A stretch of DNA of 64,000 bases from Mucilaginibacter arboris (GTDB lineage Bacteria; Bacteroidota; Bacteroidia; Sphingobacteriales; Sphingobacteriaceae). Where the stretch lies: positions 224,624-288,623 of the forward strand of contig NZ_WPIK01000005.1 in the NCBI RefSeq assembly GCF_009754915.1, read 5' to 3'. The notes under the pieces were generated by a model that saw only the letters and a list, made by a program, of their open reading frames with translations, did not search any database and had not been told where the DNA came from. The position numbers and the translations under genes were made by a program. Below, one piece after another: positions 9,417 to 18,193 of this stretch. The first letter of the stretch is position 1; every line of letters begins with the position of its first letter.

Positions 9417-10715
9417 ATGAAATTAAAACTTTTTCTGCTGCTGTTAATTGGCCTAAACTGCACAGTATTCGCACAAAAACCAGAACAGTTAATCAGCAAA
9501 AATGATGTAGAAAGAATAATTAAAACGCTTTCTGCGGATGATATGCAAGGCCGTGCCACCTTTACGCCAGGTATAGAAAAAGCAGCGCGTTTTATTGAAA
9601 ACGAATACAAGAACATTGAGCTGCTGCCGTTAAGCGGAAATACAGATTACCGGCAAAACTTCAGCATGTTCCGCGTTACACCTGCCGTAACTTTGGTTTC
9701 TGTTAACAATACCATTCTTCCAGCAGAAAATGTGATGGCAATTAGCGGTGCAGCTTCTTTTAACTGGGGCAATGATCCTGACGTTGAAATTGTAAAAATT
9801 GGTGCTGAAAAGAATTTTATAAACGAGTATAGAACGTTAATCAGCAGTAATAAAAAAACACTTGTGCTGGTTGATCCGCATTTTGAAGCTTTATTTAAAC
9901 GTTTGGCAGCACGAAACCAACGCGGCAGTATCAGCAAAGAAGCCAACCCAAACCAGCAACTTGTTTTTGTTTTAGGTGATTTTAGCGAGGTGAAAGCTTA
10001 CGCCGTAAAATATACCGGCAAAGTAGAAAAACTGCCGCTTTTTAATATTGCGGGCATGATTCCGGGAAAATCTAAAAAAGAAGAATACGTGGTTTTTTCG
10101 GGCCATTACGATCATTTAGGGATTATTAAGCCAGTTGAAGGCGATTCAATTGCAAACGGCGCCGATGATGATGCTTCCGGAACAACAGCCGTAATTGAGC
10201 TTGCTAAATATTATAAAAAGCTAAATAATAATGAACGTACCTTAATTTTTGTTGCTTTTACGGCAGAAGAAATAGGCGAATTTGGCTCGGCATATTTTGC
10301 TACACAGATCGATCCGGAGAAAACGATCGCGATGTTTAATATTGAAATGATTGGCAAAACTTCTAAGTTCGGGCCTAATACTGCTTTTATCACCGGTTTT
10401 GAACGGTCTGATTTCGGAACGATCCTCCAAAAAAACCTGGAAGGAACAAGCTTTAAATTTTATCCTGACCCTTATCCGCAGCAAAACTTATTTTACCGCA
10501 GTGATAATGCTTCCTTAGCTAAAGTTGGTGTTCCGGCACATACCATTTCTACCGATCAGATCGATACCGATAAATTGTACCATACGGTAAAAGATGAATT
10601 GAGCTCTTTGGATGTGAACAATATTACAGCTACCATTCGTGCTATTGAATTAAGTTCGAGAAGTATTGTGAGTGGGAAAGATACGCCTAAACGGATCCCG
10701 AAACTGGAAGAGTAA
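9417..10715 (+). CDS. M28 family zinc peptidase, exported
   Basis: 432 residues with a Sec signal peptide (about 1-19, ending VFA/Q). The M28 catalytic domain (about 200-410) shows the co-catalytic zinc ligand motifs in order: 'SGHYDHLG' (His), 'NGADDDASG' (bridging Asp), 'TAEEIGEFGS' (catalytic and ligand Glu), 'NIEMIGK', and 'PAHTIST' (His). A PA-like insert is probable between 80 and 190. It should act in the periplasm or outside as an aminopeptidase. It precedes the small-protein/nucleotidyltransferase pair by 67 bases, with no sign of co-function. Confidence 0.93.
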   Translation: MKLKLFLLLLIGLNCTVFAQKPEQLISKNDVERIIKTLSADDMQGRATFTPGIEKAARFIENEYKNIELLPLSGNTDYRQNFSMFRVTPAVTLVSVNNTILPAENVMAISGAASFNWGNDPDVEIVKIGAEKNFINEYRTLISSNKKTLVLVDPHFEALFKRLAARNQRGSISKEANPNQQLVFVLGDFSEVKAYAVKYTGKVEKLPLFNIAGMIPGKSKKEEYVVFSGHYDHLGIIKPVEGDSIANGADDDASGTTAVIELAKYYKKLNNNERTLIFVAFTAEEIGEFGSAYFATQIDPEKTIAMFNIEMIGKTSKFGPNTAFITGFERSDFGTILQKNLEGTSFKFYPDPYPQQNLFYRSDNASLAKVGVPAHTISTDQIDTDKLYHTVKDELSSLDVNNITATIRAIELSSRSIVSGKDTPKRIPKLEE

Positions 10716-10782
10716 TGCATTTTATTCGTTCTTTTCTTTTAAGCAGATGTTAAAGGTTAATTTGTATTAAGTATATTTATAC

Positions 10783-10980
10783 ATGGAAAGAAAAATGGCG
10801 ATGGTAGTTACCTTTGTTAAAATGGAAGAGCAAGATCAACTGGATGTACAATTTTGGCAATCGAAACCTGCATCAGAAAGACTTGCAGAAGTTACCCGAT
10901 TAAGAATTAATTACTATACCTGGCTAAATGGTTCTTATCCGAAAAAAATCGCAAAAGTGGTTGCCAAAAGAACTTTATGA
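10783..10980 (+). CDS. Small partner protein of a nucleotidyltransferase
   Basis: 65 residues. The motif 'EEQDQLDVQFWQSKPASERL' followed by 'EVTRLR' is a pattern I associate with small ORFs placed directly before Mnt-like nucleotidyltransferases. Its stop codon overlaps the next start (ATGA), indicating translational coupling. It could be a regulatory or antitoxin-like partner, but function is not established. The start could also be the Met at codon 5. Confidence 0.6.
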   Translation: MERKMAMVVTFVKMEEQDQLDVQFWQSKPASERLAEVTRLRINYYTWLNGSYPKKIAKVVAKRTL

Positions 10981-11429
10981 TTTTTGAAAAAGATTTTATT
11001 GATTTTATTGAATTGCTAAATACCCATCAGGTTGAGTATATAATAGTTGGGGCCCATGCTTTAGCTTTTCATGGACGACCAAGACATACAGGTGATTTAG
11101 ACATTTGGATTAAACCAAGCGCGGAAAATGCAGCTAAGATGGTAAAAGTTTTAGAAGATTTTGGATTTGGCTCTTTAGGCCTTACAAAAGAGGATTTTAT
11201 AAAAGAAAATAATATTACTCAGTTAGGCTATCCACCTTTAAGGATTGATATTTTAAATTCAATATCAGGAGTTGATTTTGAAGAGGCTTATAAAGGCAAG
11301 ATAGATGCAGAAGTAGATAATCTACAAATTTCCTATATCAACATAAATCATTTTATAACAAATAAACAGGCATCAGGCCGTGCAAAAGATTTAGGAGATA
11401 TTGAAGCACTTAGAAGAAAAACTAAATAA
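10977..11429 (+). CDS. Nucleotidyltransferase (AbiEii/Mnt-like, DUF6036 type)
   Basis: 150 residues. The N-terminal half carries the nucleotidyltransferase fold signature 'VEYIIVGAHALAFHGRPRHTGDLDIWI' (positions about 20-45), where Gly-Ala and the Asp-Leu-Asp pair are the expected nucleotide and metal-binding elements. A distal 'RIDIL' supplies a third acidic residue. Members of this superfamily are found in type II and type IV toxin-antitoxin systems and in phage defence (AbiE, MntA). The gene overlaps the 65-residue upstream gene by 4 bases, so the two form a unit. Whether it is a toxin, antitoxin or house-keeping enzyme cannot be decided from sequence. Confidence 0.8.
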   Translation: MIFEKDFIDFIELLNTHQVEYIIVGAHALAFHGRPRHTGDLDIWIKPSAENAAKMVKVLEDFGFGSLGLTKEDFIKENNITQLGYPPLRIDILNSISGVDFEEAYKGKIDAEVDNLQISYININHFITNKQASGRAKDLGDIEALRRKTK

Positions 11430-11437
11430 GGAAGAAC

Positions 11438-11932
11438 TTACAACTCCTTCTGCATCACAAAATCCGTTAGCAAGTATTTACCCAAGGGCCGGTCTACTTC
11501 TTTTACCACCTTAAAATTCATCTTTTCATAAAAATTTCTGGCTTTGTTTTCGCGGTGAACATAAAGTTGTAAAATGCTTTTTCCGGCTATACGGGCCTGC
11601 GTTACTACAAATTCAAGCAATTCTTTTCCATAACCTTTTCCCTGTGCTTGTGGCAAACAGTAAATCTTTTCTAAAATCATGATCTCCTGATTTTCCTGAT
11701 TTGCAGCAAAGGCGGCAAAAGCTACCGGTAATTCATTCTCCAATAAAAGCAGGAAACTTTGCCCGCCGCTACTGATTTGCTTTCGAAGCTTTTCTTTCGC
11801 ATAAAACAAATCCAGCATAAATCGAATCTGTTCTTTCTCAAGAATAGTTGTATAAGTAGGCCACCAAATTTTTTCTGCCAATAAATGTATTGCTGTTACA
11901 TCTGCAAGCGTAGCATGTCTGATTTTAACCAT
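11438..11932 (-). CDS. GNAT family N-acetyltransferase
   Basis: 164 residues. The acetyl-CoA binding motif A is visible as 'IYCLPQAQGKGYGKELLEFV' (R/Q-x-x-G-x-G/A form), followed by 'LYVHRENKARNFYEKMNFKVV', the typical motif B. The N-terminus (IRHATLADVTAIHLLAEKIWWPTY) is standard for GNATs that modify amines or small metabolites. The substrate is unknown. It lies 9 bases before the ABC ATPase gene ends, on the same strand, and may be the last gene of that transcript. Confidence 0.9.
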   Translation of the reverse strand: MVKIRHATLADVTAIHLLAEKIWWPTYTTILEKEQIRFMLDLFYAKEKLRKQISSGGQSFLLLLENELPVAFAAFAANQENQEIMILEKIYCLPQAQGKGYGKELLEFVVTQARIAGKSILQLYVHRENKARNFYEKMNFKVVKEVDRPLGKYLLTDFVMQKEL

Positions 11933-11941
11933 GCATCAAAA

Positions 11942-12637
11942 TTAAACAGAAAAGTAGCTTTCCAGTTCTTCCAAAGTGTTGGAATTGGTTTGAATATCCT
12001 GGATAATTTTCCCTTTTTCCATTAACAAAATACGCTGGCAAACATCGGTAATGTGGTTTAAATCATGACTGGAAACAATTGTAGTCATGCTGTTTTTAAG
12101 AGATAAATCTTTGAGCAGGTTTTTTAAACGGATTTGTGTTGTAGGATCGATGTTGGCAAAAGGTTCGTCCAGCATTAAAATTTGCGGGTTTTGAAGAAGA
12201 CAAGCCGCAACGCCAACTTTGCACTGGTTTCCTTTGGAAAGATCACGGATGTATTTTCCTTTCTGCAGGATTTCCCCATTAAAAAAATCAGTTAACCCGT
12301 TAAGTTTTTCATCAACAGAAACCTTGTTTTCGTTATGCAAACTGCCAATAAAATAGAAATATTCTTCCGGCGTAAGGTAATCAATCAAGAAGCCTTCATC
12401 TAAATAAGAAGCGGTGTAATCTTTCCATTGCTCATCGTGCATTACATTTTTTCCGTTGGATAAAACCTCGCCGCTTTCCGGCCGGATCAGATCGAGGACC
12501 ATGCGAAATAAAGTTGTTTTTCCGGCGCCGTTATTTCCAACCAGGCCAACACTTTCGCCTTTTCGGATAGTTAAATGCGGAATATCTACAACCGTTACCC
12601 CGGCATAAGATTTTGTTAAGTTTTTAATTTCGATCAT
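11942..12637 (-). CDS. ABC transporter ATP-binding protein
   Basis: 231 residues. Walker A 'GNNGAGKTTL' (about 37-46), a slightly unusual signature 'LSKGNQCKVGVA' and Walker B 'ILMLDEPFANIDP', followed by the H-loop 'SSHDLNH', are all present. It should energise export by the membrane protein encoded immediately upstream on the same strand; the gap is 2 bases. The ATPase-plus-DUF5687 pairing resembles simple two-gene bacterial exporters. The cargo is unknown. Confidence 0.93.
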   Translation of the reverse strand: MIEIKNLTKSYAGVTVVDIPHLTIRKGESVGLVGNNGAGKTTLFRMVLDLIRPESGEVLSNGKNVMHDEQWKDYTASYLDEGFLIDYLTPEEYFYFIGSLHNENKVSVDEKLNGLTDFFNGEILQKGKYIRDLSKGNQCKVGVAACLLQNPQILMLDEPFANIDPTTQIRLKNLLKDLSLKNSMTTIVSSHDLNHITDVCQRILLMEKGKIIQDIQTNSNTLEELESYFSV

Positions 12638-12639
12638 GG

Positions 12640-14112
12640 TTATTTGTTTCTGAAACCTTCAGCAATGGTATATTTTTTCTCCTCAAAATCGGCTTCTAAT
12701 TGCCTGATCCAGTAGTTCCGCATAAGCACAAACAAGACTCCGGTCAGCCCGATCAAAATCAATCCAATATCCGGATTGCCCAGCCATTTGCCTGGCAAAT
12801 AAATGAGATAAGGACATAAAATTAACGGCAAACCAAGCAGCAATTGCGTAGCGCCTACACCTTCCCAGTTAAAAGAAGCGCCTTTAGAAAGATCAATCCG
12901 TTTATAATTCCGATTAGCGAAAAAGAGCACAATTACTGTATTTACGCCGATGTTCCACAAATACATCATTAAATGTATAAATATAACGTGCCAGCCGAAG
13001 TAAACGTAAGGCAGCGTTAGCAGAAAAGCCAGCGTAGAAACCGTGGTAAAAAGTAAAAACTTAGCTTTTAGAAAATCGGAGAAACTGATTTTACTAATTA
13101 AAATACCATCAAAATGTGAACCTTGCCAGCTAAACATAAACTGGCCGTAATTAATAATGAAAAGGCCTGTCATAAAAATTGCAGGAAATAGTTTCATACT
13201 GTCACTATAGCTTTTATTGGTATAAAACAGTATTCCGTAAAACAGAAAAGCGCCAGTCATTATGATAGAAGAACGGCTTCTTTTATTACGCAAAATGAGT
13301 TTAATTTCATTAGAAACCAGATCACCAATCTTACCAAAACGATTAAAGAACGGAATATCAGTACTGTTTTTATAAGCTGCTTTTTTAGAACCAAGCTCTT
13401 CGAGGTACAGATTATCTTTTAAGTAGAGAAAATTGATAAAGTACATTACCGCAGCCAAAATTACCGGAAGCAGCGCAAACCAGTAATGCTGAATGATGCC
13501 ATGGAAAAACCAGGAAGACAGGTTACGGATGGAATATAAGTGCCAGGAAAAATCAGCAGTTGTTAAGAGTATTAATAAGGCAGCATAACCTAAGTAAACC
13601 CAGCCATTAAGGTTTGATTTGCGTTTGATGTATAAGCTTAAATAATTGTTAAAAATGGTAAAACCTAAAATTGCAACGATAAAAAACAATGCAGCAGCAT
13701 GGCCGGCATCCACCCAGATTACTTTAAAAATAAAGGGTAAAAACAGTATTACCGGCCATAAATTAAAAAACGAAAGCAGCGATACGAAAGAGAGGTACCG
13801 AACAATTACATTTTTTTTAATACGCAAATGCAGATAAGGCTGCACTTGCAAAGTTGGCAGTTCCTGTAACTGGAAACGCATAAGTAAATCGACCAAAAAA
13901 TAATATAGAATGGTTTTGGAGAAGGAAGCGATCAAATCTTCATTTGGGGCAACTTCTTCTAAAATTTTATCCATAAAGAAGCCAAGCGCAAGTACGTTCA
14001 GCAGCAGGTACAAAATCAGGATAGCCAATACTATTTTTACGGCGATGCTTTTGCCTGCGCCAACGGTACGAAGAAAGGCTTTAATTTCGTGATGGATAAA
14101 AATACGGATCAT
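12640..14112 (-). CDS. DUF5687 family ABC-type membrane permease
   Basis: 490 residues with around 10 hydrophobic segments and little soluble sequence. The N-terminus (FIHHEIKAFLRTVGAGKSIAVK) and the central 'LVSNEIKLILRNKRSRSSIIMTGAFLFYGI' repeat a motif common to ABC-2 type exporters, where a cytosolic amphipathic helix precedes each membrane half. I recognise it as DUF5687. It is first of a three-gene minus-strand run with the ATPase and a GNAT enzyme. Confidence 0.85.
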   Translation of the reverse strand: MIRIFIHHEIKAFLRTVGAGKSIAVKIVLAILILYLLLNVLALGFFMDKILEEVAPNEDLIASFSKTILYYFLVDLLMRFQLQELPTLQVQPYLHLRIKKNVIVRYLSFVSLLSFFNLWPVILFLPFIFKVIWVDAGHAAALFFIVAILGFTIFNNYLSLYIKRKSNLNGWVYLGYAALLILLTTADFSWHLYSIRNLSSWFFHGIIQHYWFALLPVILAAVMYFINFLYLKDNLYLEELGSKKAAYKNSTDIPFFNRFGKIGDLVSNEIKLILRNKRSRSSIIMTGAFLFYGILFYTNKSYSDSMKLFPAIFMTGLFIINYGQFMFSWQGSHFDGILISKISFSDFLKAKFLLFTTVSTLAFLLTLPYVYFGWHVIFIHLMMYLWNIGVNTVIVLFFANRNYKRIDLSKGASFNWEGVGATQLLLGLPLILCPYLIYLPGKWLGNPDIGLILIGLTGVLFVLMRNYWIRQLEADFEEKKYTIAEGFRNK

Positions 14113-14156
14113 AGGCTTAATTTGCGTGTAAAATAAGTGTTTTAAAAGGACTTAGT

Positions 14157-14377
14157 GCCTGTTGAATATTGTTTAAATATTTTCTATGCTTCTTTTATCA
14201 CCTAAAAATCATTAAACCTGTTTAAAACTTATTGATTAAGGTTGTTGCCATGCTTCTTTTATCACCTAAAAATTGGTGTGGCAACTGGTTTTTAATTTGT
14301 TCCGGTTAGTGCAGGCACCAATTTTTATAAGGTAAAAGAAGCATGAGTATTTCTTCTGGCATAATTTAAACACAGGC
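14157..14377. repeat. Dispersed-repeat element A (three cores, inverted pair)
   Basis: This occupies most of the 306-base gap between the DUF5687 and MazF-type genes; no gene is seen there. Forward cores start at 14186 and 14250 (ATGCTTCTTTTATCACC), and a reverse core ends at 14344 (AGGTAAAAGAAGCAT). The inner arms CTAAAAATTGGTG and CACCAATTTTTA can pair, giving a long hairpin. Outer ends read GCCTGTTGAATATTGTTT on the left and TTTAAACACAGGC on the right, an imperfect terminal inverted repeat. Confidence 0.75.
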
Positions 14378-14418
14378 TTAGAAAAAACAAGCATTAGGAT
14401 TATTGTCCTGCTTATAAT

Positions 14419-14778
14419 TCATGTTTCTATATCAAAAACAGATTTTATCCTTTCTAATATCTGTTCCATTTTAGCTTTCTCAGCAATGCGTGAAATTTTT
14501 TTAATAATAAGAACGTTATCGATAACAAGTACTTTTTTACAGTAAACGTACTGTGCGTTATGGGGAGGTTTAAAAGGGATAGCAACATGGCTGTTGTTTA
14601 TTTCAACAGCTAAAACATTATTATTAGGGTTTTGAGTGGTCAACTGTACAATAATAACATCTGCCGATGTGTTGTTAACCATGGAATTGGACACTACAAT
14701 TCCAGGCCTTACTTTGGCCCCGTGTTGATTGGTGAACGGAAAAGGCAAAAGCACCACATCGCCTTGTTGATAAACCAT
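14419..14778 (-). CDS. MazF/PemK-type endoribonuclease toxin
   Basis: 119 residues. The N-terminus 'YQQGDVVLLPFPFTNQHGAKVRPGIVVSN' is the hallmark of MazF/PemK toxins, including the R-P-G-I/V loop, followed by 'ADVIIVQLTTQ' and a C-terminal helix 'AEKAKMEQILERI'. MazF proteins cleave mRNA at short sequences. The antitoxin gene lies 12 bases upstream. The pair is probably functional, as both genes are intact. Confidence 0.85.
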   Translation of the reverse strand: MVYQQGDVVLLPFPFTNQHGAKVRPGIVVSNSMVNNTSADVIIVQLTTQNPNNNVLAVEINNSHVAIPFKPPHNAQYVYCKKVLVIDNVLIIKKISRIAEKAKMEQILERIKSVFDIET

Positions 14779-14790
14779 TATTCGCGAATT

Positions 14791-15033
14791 TTACAGATAA
14801 GAATTCCAGTAGTCATCCTCCTCTTTATCCCAAACATTTGCCATAGATTGTTCTGATGCCTGCATAGCAAATAAAGTCATTTCTTTTTCTTCAGATTCAG
14901 AAATAGCAGGATATGCAGGCAATACCTCTGGCGAAGAATGATCAAGCTTTGTAAATCTGAACTTTAAAATATCAGCCATTTCTTTTAAAAGGCCGATATG
15001 CTTTTCATTGAAGTTTTCTAATATAACTCTCAT
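14791..15033 (-). CDS. Antitoxin of the MazF-type pair
   Basis: 80 residues from the ATG at 15033, a start chosen by analogy with the related antitoxin at 16684-16896. The N-terminus 'MRVILENFNEKHIGLLKEMADILKF' resembles that protein, sharing the M-R-x(3)-E-N-x(4)-H and L-x-E-M-A-x(2)-L-x-F spacing. The acidic C-terminus (KEEDDYWNSYL) probably forms the toxin-binding segment. The unusual point is that the same N-terminal module is paired with a MazF toxin here and with a RelE toxin nearby. Confidence 0.7.
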   Translation of the reverse strand: MRVILENFNEKHIGLLKEMADILKFRFTKLDHSSPEVLPAYPAISESEEKEMTLFAMQASEQSMANVWDKEEDDYWNSYL

Positions 15034-15110
15034 TCCCAATAATGATTACTAAACAAAAGTAGTATAAAATTGAACATCAATTATAGCCGGGCCAATAATA
15101 TTCTCCGAAC

Positions 15111-16391
15111 CTAATAACCATACTTCTCCTTCCATAAAGCTTTTAAACGTTCTTTAGATTTGGCCTCTGCCGGGTTGTTACCTGGCTCATAAAGTTTTGT
15201 TCCGCTGATGGTTTCCGGCAAATATTCCTGCTCGGCAAAGTTCCCTTCAAAAGCATGCGCATACTGATACTCTTTGCCGTAGCCAATGTTTTTCATGAAC
15301 TTTGTTGGCGCGTTGCGCAGATGCAAAGGCACCGGCAGATCGCCGGTTTGGGCAACCAATTGCTGCGCTTTGCTAATGGCTTCATAACTGGCGTTGCTTT
15401 TGGGCGAAGTTGCCAGATAAACTACGGTTTGCGAAAGGATAATCTGCGATTCCGGCCAGCCAATTACGTTTACTGCCTGAAAACAATTGTTAGCTAAAAG
15501 CAGTGCATTTGGATTGGCATTTCCCACATCTTCCGAAGCCAAGATCAGCAATCTCCGGGCGATGAACAAAGCATCTTCGCCGCCGGCAGTCATTCGCGCC
15601 AGCCAGTAAACAGCCGCATTTGGGTCGCTGCCGCGGATGGACTTAATAAAAGCCGAAATAATATCGTAATGCTGCTCGCCGGCTTTATCGTACAATGCCA
15701 TGTTTTGCTGCACGTTATCGAGCACTAATTTATTGGTAATGGTGATTTCTTCGCTATCTAAAGCATTTACCAGCAGTTCAAAAATATTAAGCAGTTTGCG
15801 CGCATCTCCTCCCGAAAGCCTGATTAAAGCTTCATATTCTTCGACCACTATTTTTTTAGTGCTAAAAACAGCATCGGTTTGAATAGCTTTTTGCAGTAAA
15901 CCAGTCAGTTCCTGTTCAGTTAAATTTTTAAGGATGTAAACCTGGCATCGCGAAAGCAAAGCAGAAATAACTTCAAAAGAAGGGTTTTCGGTGGTAGCGC
16001 CAATCAGCGTTACAATTCCTTTTTCAACGGCGCCTAATAAAGAATCTTGCTGCGATTTGGAGAAACGGTGGATTTCATCAATAAATAAAATCGGCTGCGG
16101 CTGTCCGCCTTTTTTCAGAAGCGAAGCTTTTTCAATCACTTCCCGTACTTCTTTTACCCCTGAATTTATGGCGCTTAAAGCAAAAAACGGACGGTGCAAA
16201 GATTCTGAAATAATACCAGCCAAAGTAGTTTTACCTACGCCCGGCGGCCCCCATAAAATTACAGAAGGTATATTGCCTGATTCTATCGCCCGGCGCAAAA
16301 CCGCTCCCGGACCAACCAGATGCCGCTGACCAGCGTAATCATCCAAACTTTTTGGCCGCATACGCTCGGCTAAAGGAGGTAAATTGTTCAT
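15111..16391 (-). CDS. rarA: Replication-associated recombination protein A (RarA/MgsA), AAA ATPase
   Basis: 426 residues from the ATG at 16391 (MNNLPPLAERMRPKSL), the standard start of this family. Walker A 'GPPGVGKTT', Walker B 'LFIDEIHR', sensor 1 'GATTENPSF' and the arginine-finger region 'SRCQVY' are intact. The C-terminal tetramerisation and MgsA domains follow: 'SAFIKSIRGSDPNAAVYWLARM', 'HLRNAPTKFMKNIGYGKEYQYAH'. RarA acts at stalled replication forks with SSB. It is a single-gene unit here, between the two toxin-antitoxin loci. Confidence 0.95.
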   Translation of the reverse strand: MNNLPPLAERMRPKSLDDYAGQRHLVGPGAVLRRAIESGNIPSVILWGPPGVGKTTLAGIISESLHRPFFALSAINSGVKEVREVIEKASLLKKGGQPQPILFIDEIHRFSKSQQDSLLGAVEKGIVTLIGATTENPSFEVISALLSRCQVYILKNLTEQELTGLLQKAIQTDAVFSTKKIVVEEYEALIRLSGGDARKLLNIFELLVNALDSEEITITNKLVLDNVQQNMALYDKAGEQHYDIISAFIKSIRGSDPNAAVYWLARMTAGGEDALFIARRLLILASEDVGNANPNALLLANNCFQAVNVIGWPESQIILSQTVVYLATSPKSNASYEAISKAQQLVAQTGDLPVPLHLRNAPTKFMKNIGYGKEYQYAHAFEGNFAEQEYLPETISGTKLYEPGNNPAEAKSKERLKALWKEKYGY

Positions 16392-16418
16392 AAGGTACAA
16401 GTTACCTAAAATGTGCCC

Positions 16419-16684
16419 TTATGGGAAATATTTATAAACGTTTTTTCGTGGAAGAAATTTTGCAAAGGTTATAGTTCCGCTTTCATAATAAAAGCAAACC
16501 AGATAATTTTTACATCTTATTCGATATGCTTGCCGAACAGTTCCCTTTAATTTTTTAAATTTAAAATAGAACTTATCGAATCAACTATTTTGACTTCGGA
16601 TATAATAATGTTTAAATCAATTTGCGCTTCTTTTGAAGCCTTTTTTACATCCCGCAAAAAAGAAGGCAGATATTCATAAAGCAT
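16419..16684 (-). pseudogene. RelE/ParE-type toxin gene with a frameshift
   Basis: The reading frame opens at ATG 16684 with 'MLYEYLPSFLRDVKKASKE' and stops early after 'LNLKN'. One frame over, the sequence continues as 'KKLKGTVRQAYRIRCKNY', 'VCFYYESGTITFAKFLPRK' and 'NVYKYFP' to a stop at 16419. The two parts together give the expected RelE length of about 88 residues, with the typical K-L-K-G...Y-R-I-R and E-x-G-T-I-x-F...R-K motifs. The break lies in a run of six A residues on the minus strand (about 16551-16556), where seven would restore the frame. Either the toxin is dead, or the base count is wrong. The start overlaps the antitoxin stop by one base. Confidence 0.75.
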
Positions 16685-16896
16685 TATTTTACAGATTTAA
16701 GCCATTGTTCAAATTCCTCTGCTTCTGCTTTAGAAACAACAGGCTCATCTTTTACTTCTTCCATTGCTGCTAAAAGATAGGCATCCTCTTCGTCTTCAGA
16801 AAGCTCGACCTCAACCACTTTAAAATCAAGTGCTTTAGCCATTTCCGCCAGCCATTTATAATGTTTGCTTTTGATGTTTTCGATCACTAATCTCAT
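16684..16896 (-). CDS. Antitoxin of the RelE-type pair
   Basis: 70 residues from the ATG at 16896. The N-terminus 'MRLVIENIKSKHYKWLAEMAKALDF' is similar to that of the MazF-linked antitoxin at 14791-15033. The C-terminal half is acidic ('ELSEDEEDAYLLAAMEEVKDE') and should wrap the toxin. The stop overlaps the RelE start (TAATG), so translation is coupled. With the toxin frameshifted, the antitoxin may persist as a remnant or as a regulator. Confidence 0.7.
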   Translation of the reverse strand: MRLVIENIKSKHYKWLAEMAKALDFKVVEVELSEDEEDAYLLAAMEEVKDEPVVSKAEAEEFEQWLKSVK

Positions 16897-16933
16897 AAAC
16901 AAATATAAGGTTTCTGTCTTAAGAATCCGAGTT

Positions 16934-18112
16934 TTACGGGACCACTTCAAACAAAAAAAACTGCGTTTTCCCGGTCTTGTTAAAATTATTATCCGTCACA
17001 AAAATAATCGATCGGTGCCCGTTTGGTAAAGTCGGGCCAAAAGTGGCGCCTTCTACGTTATCAATGTAAATCTTTAAGTCATCCATATTTAACAACAGTT
17101 TTTTGCTGATTAGATGTTTGGGTGGATTTTTAATTAAAGAAGGATTGGCAATTACATTATCAGCGCCGTTTAAATCAGCTAAAAAAACACGGATAACACA
17201 ACCTGGGTGCCCTTCAGAATAAGACCGCTCGGTTACCAGCAACTGGTTTTGGTTAACGGAAAGAATATCAGGAATACCATTCACTTTAAAACCATTTTCC
17301 GGAATAGTTGGATAAGCAACCTGCTCCAGCTTATAAGCATATTGAGCTGTATTTATTTTACTTTTCCAATCGTACTTATAAATCCGGCTTAATGCTTCGT
17401 TTGGTGTTACATCAGCCCGCGAGCCATCCTGGTACAGCGGTTCTTCCAAACTTACAAATAAGGTTTTGTAGTTATCGGCAAAAGCCAATCCTTCCAAAAC
17501 GCCATTTTTTCGCGGTCCGCTTTCCACGGCTTGCATGTGTAAATTAGCAGGCAAAGGAAGTGTATTAATGTATTTTCCGGTAGTAGAAACCATATTAACA
17601 AACGGATCAATCAGCAAAGTATCTTTTTGGTTTACAATGCGTTCGCCTTCGCTGCTCCAAACCAGTTGCTTTGATATCGGATCATAACGCAGCGCTTCCG
17701 GATCTACCGTTTGCTTGGTATGTTTTTTCATATCCGGGTAAGGCTGGTTATTTTGTTGCAGTAAAGTTGTTACGTTAATAAGTTTGATGCTGTTGATTTC
17801 TTTTCCTGCCAAACTAATTTTAGCTGTATAAAAACGCGCCGGGTTAATTTCAGAACGGTCGTCGCTGATGAGGTAATACAGATCGTTTTTCGCATCGTAA
17901 TCTATCGAAGACAAACCGCCAACAGTCGTATTTTTATATTGAAGATTGTACGGCAGATCGTATTCGTCCAAAAACTGCAACTTGCTGATGGTTGTTGATA
18001 CTTCTTTTACCGATGTTTTTTTTAGTGTTGAACAAGCCGAAGCAAGCAAAAAAAACACCGGTAAAAACAGCATTGCCTGAAGATGCCGGGGAAGTTTAAA
18101 TTTTGATTTCAT
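16934..18112 (-). CDS. Esterase-like activity of phytase family lipoprotein
   Basis: 392 residues. The N-terminus is a lipoprotein signal with lipobox 'LLASAC' (Cys27), so the protein should be anchored in a membrane. The rest matches the phytase-like esterase beta-propeller family: 'VGGLSSIDYDAKNDLYYLISDDRS', 'DPEALRYDPISKQLVWSSEGE', 'VLEGLAFADNYKTLFVSLEEP' and 'DNVEGATFGPTLPNGHRSIIFVTDNNF'. These are repeated acidic loops typical of metal-binding propellers. The substrate is unknown. It is a single-gene unit. Confidence 0.88.
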   Translation of the reverse strand: MKSKFKLPRHLQAMLFLPVFFLLASACSTLKKTSVKEVSTTISKLQFLDEYDLPYNLQYKNTTVGGLSSIDYDAKNDLYYLISDDRSEINPARFYTAKISLAGKEINSIKLINVTTLLQQNNQPYPDMKKHTKQTVDPEALRYDPISKQLVWSSEGERIVNQKDTLLIDPFVNMVSTTGKYINTLPLPANLHMQAVESGPRKNGVLEGLAFADNYKTLFVSLEEPLYQDGSRADVTPNEALSRIYKYDWKSKINTAQYAYKLEQVAYPTIPENGFKVNGIPDILSVNQNQLLVTERSYSEGHPGCVIRVFLADLNGADNVIANPSLIKNPPKHLISKKLLLNMDDLKIYIDNVEGATFGPTLPNGHRSIIFVTDNNFNKTGKTQFFLFEVVP

Positions 18113-18193
18113 TCAATTATTCTTCTGTAATCTGCAAAACTAAATCATTATAAAACGGCTTTCTCCTTAATCCATTTTTATTTTTTTGATGAG

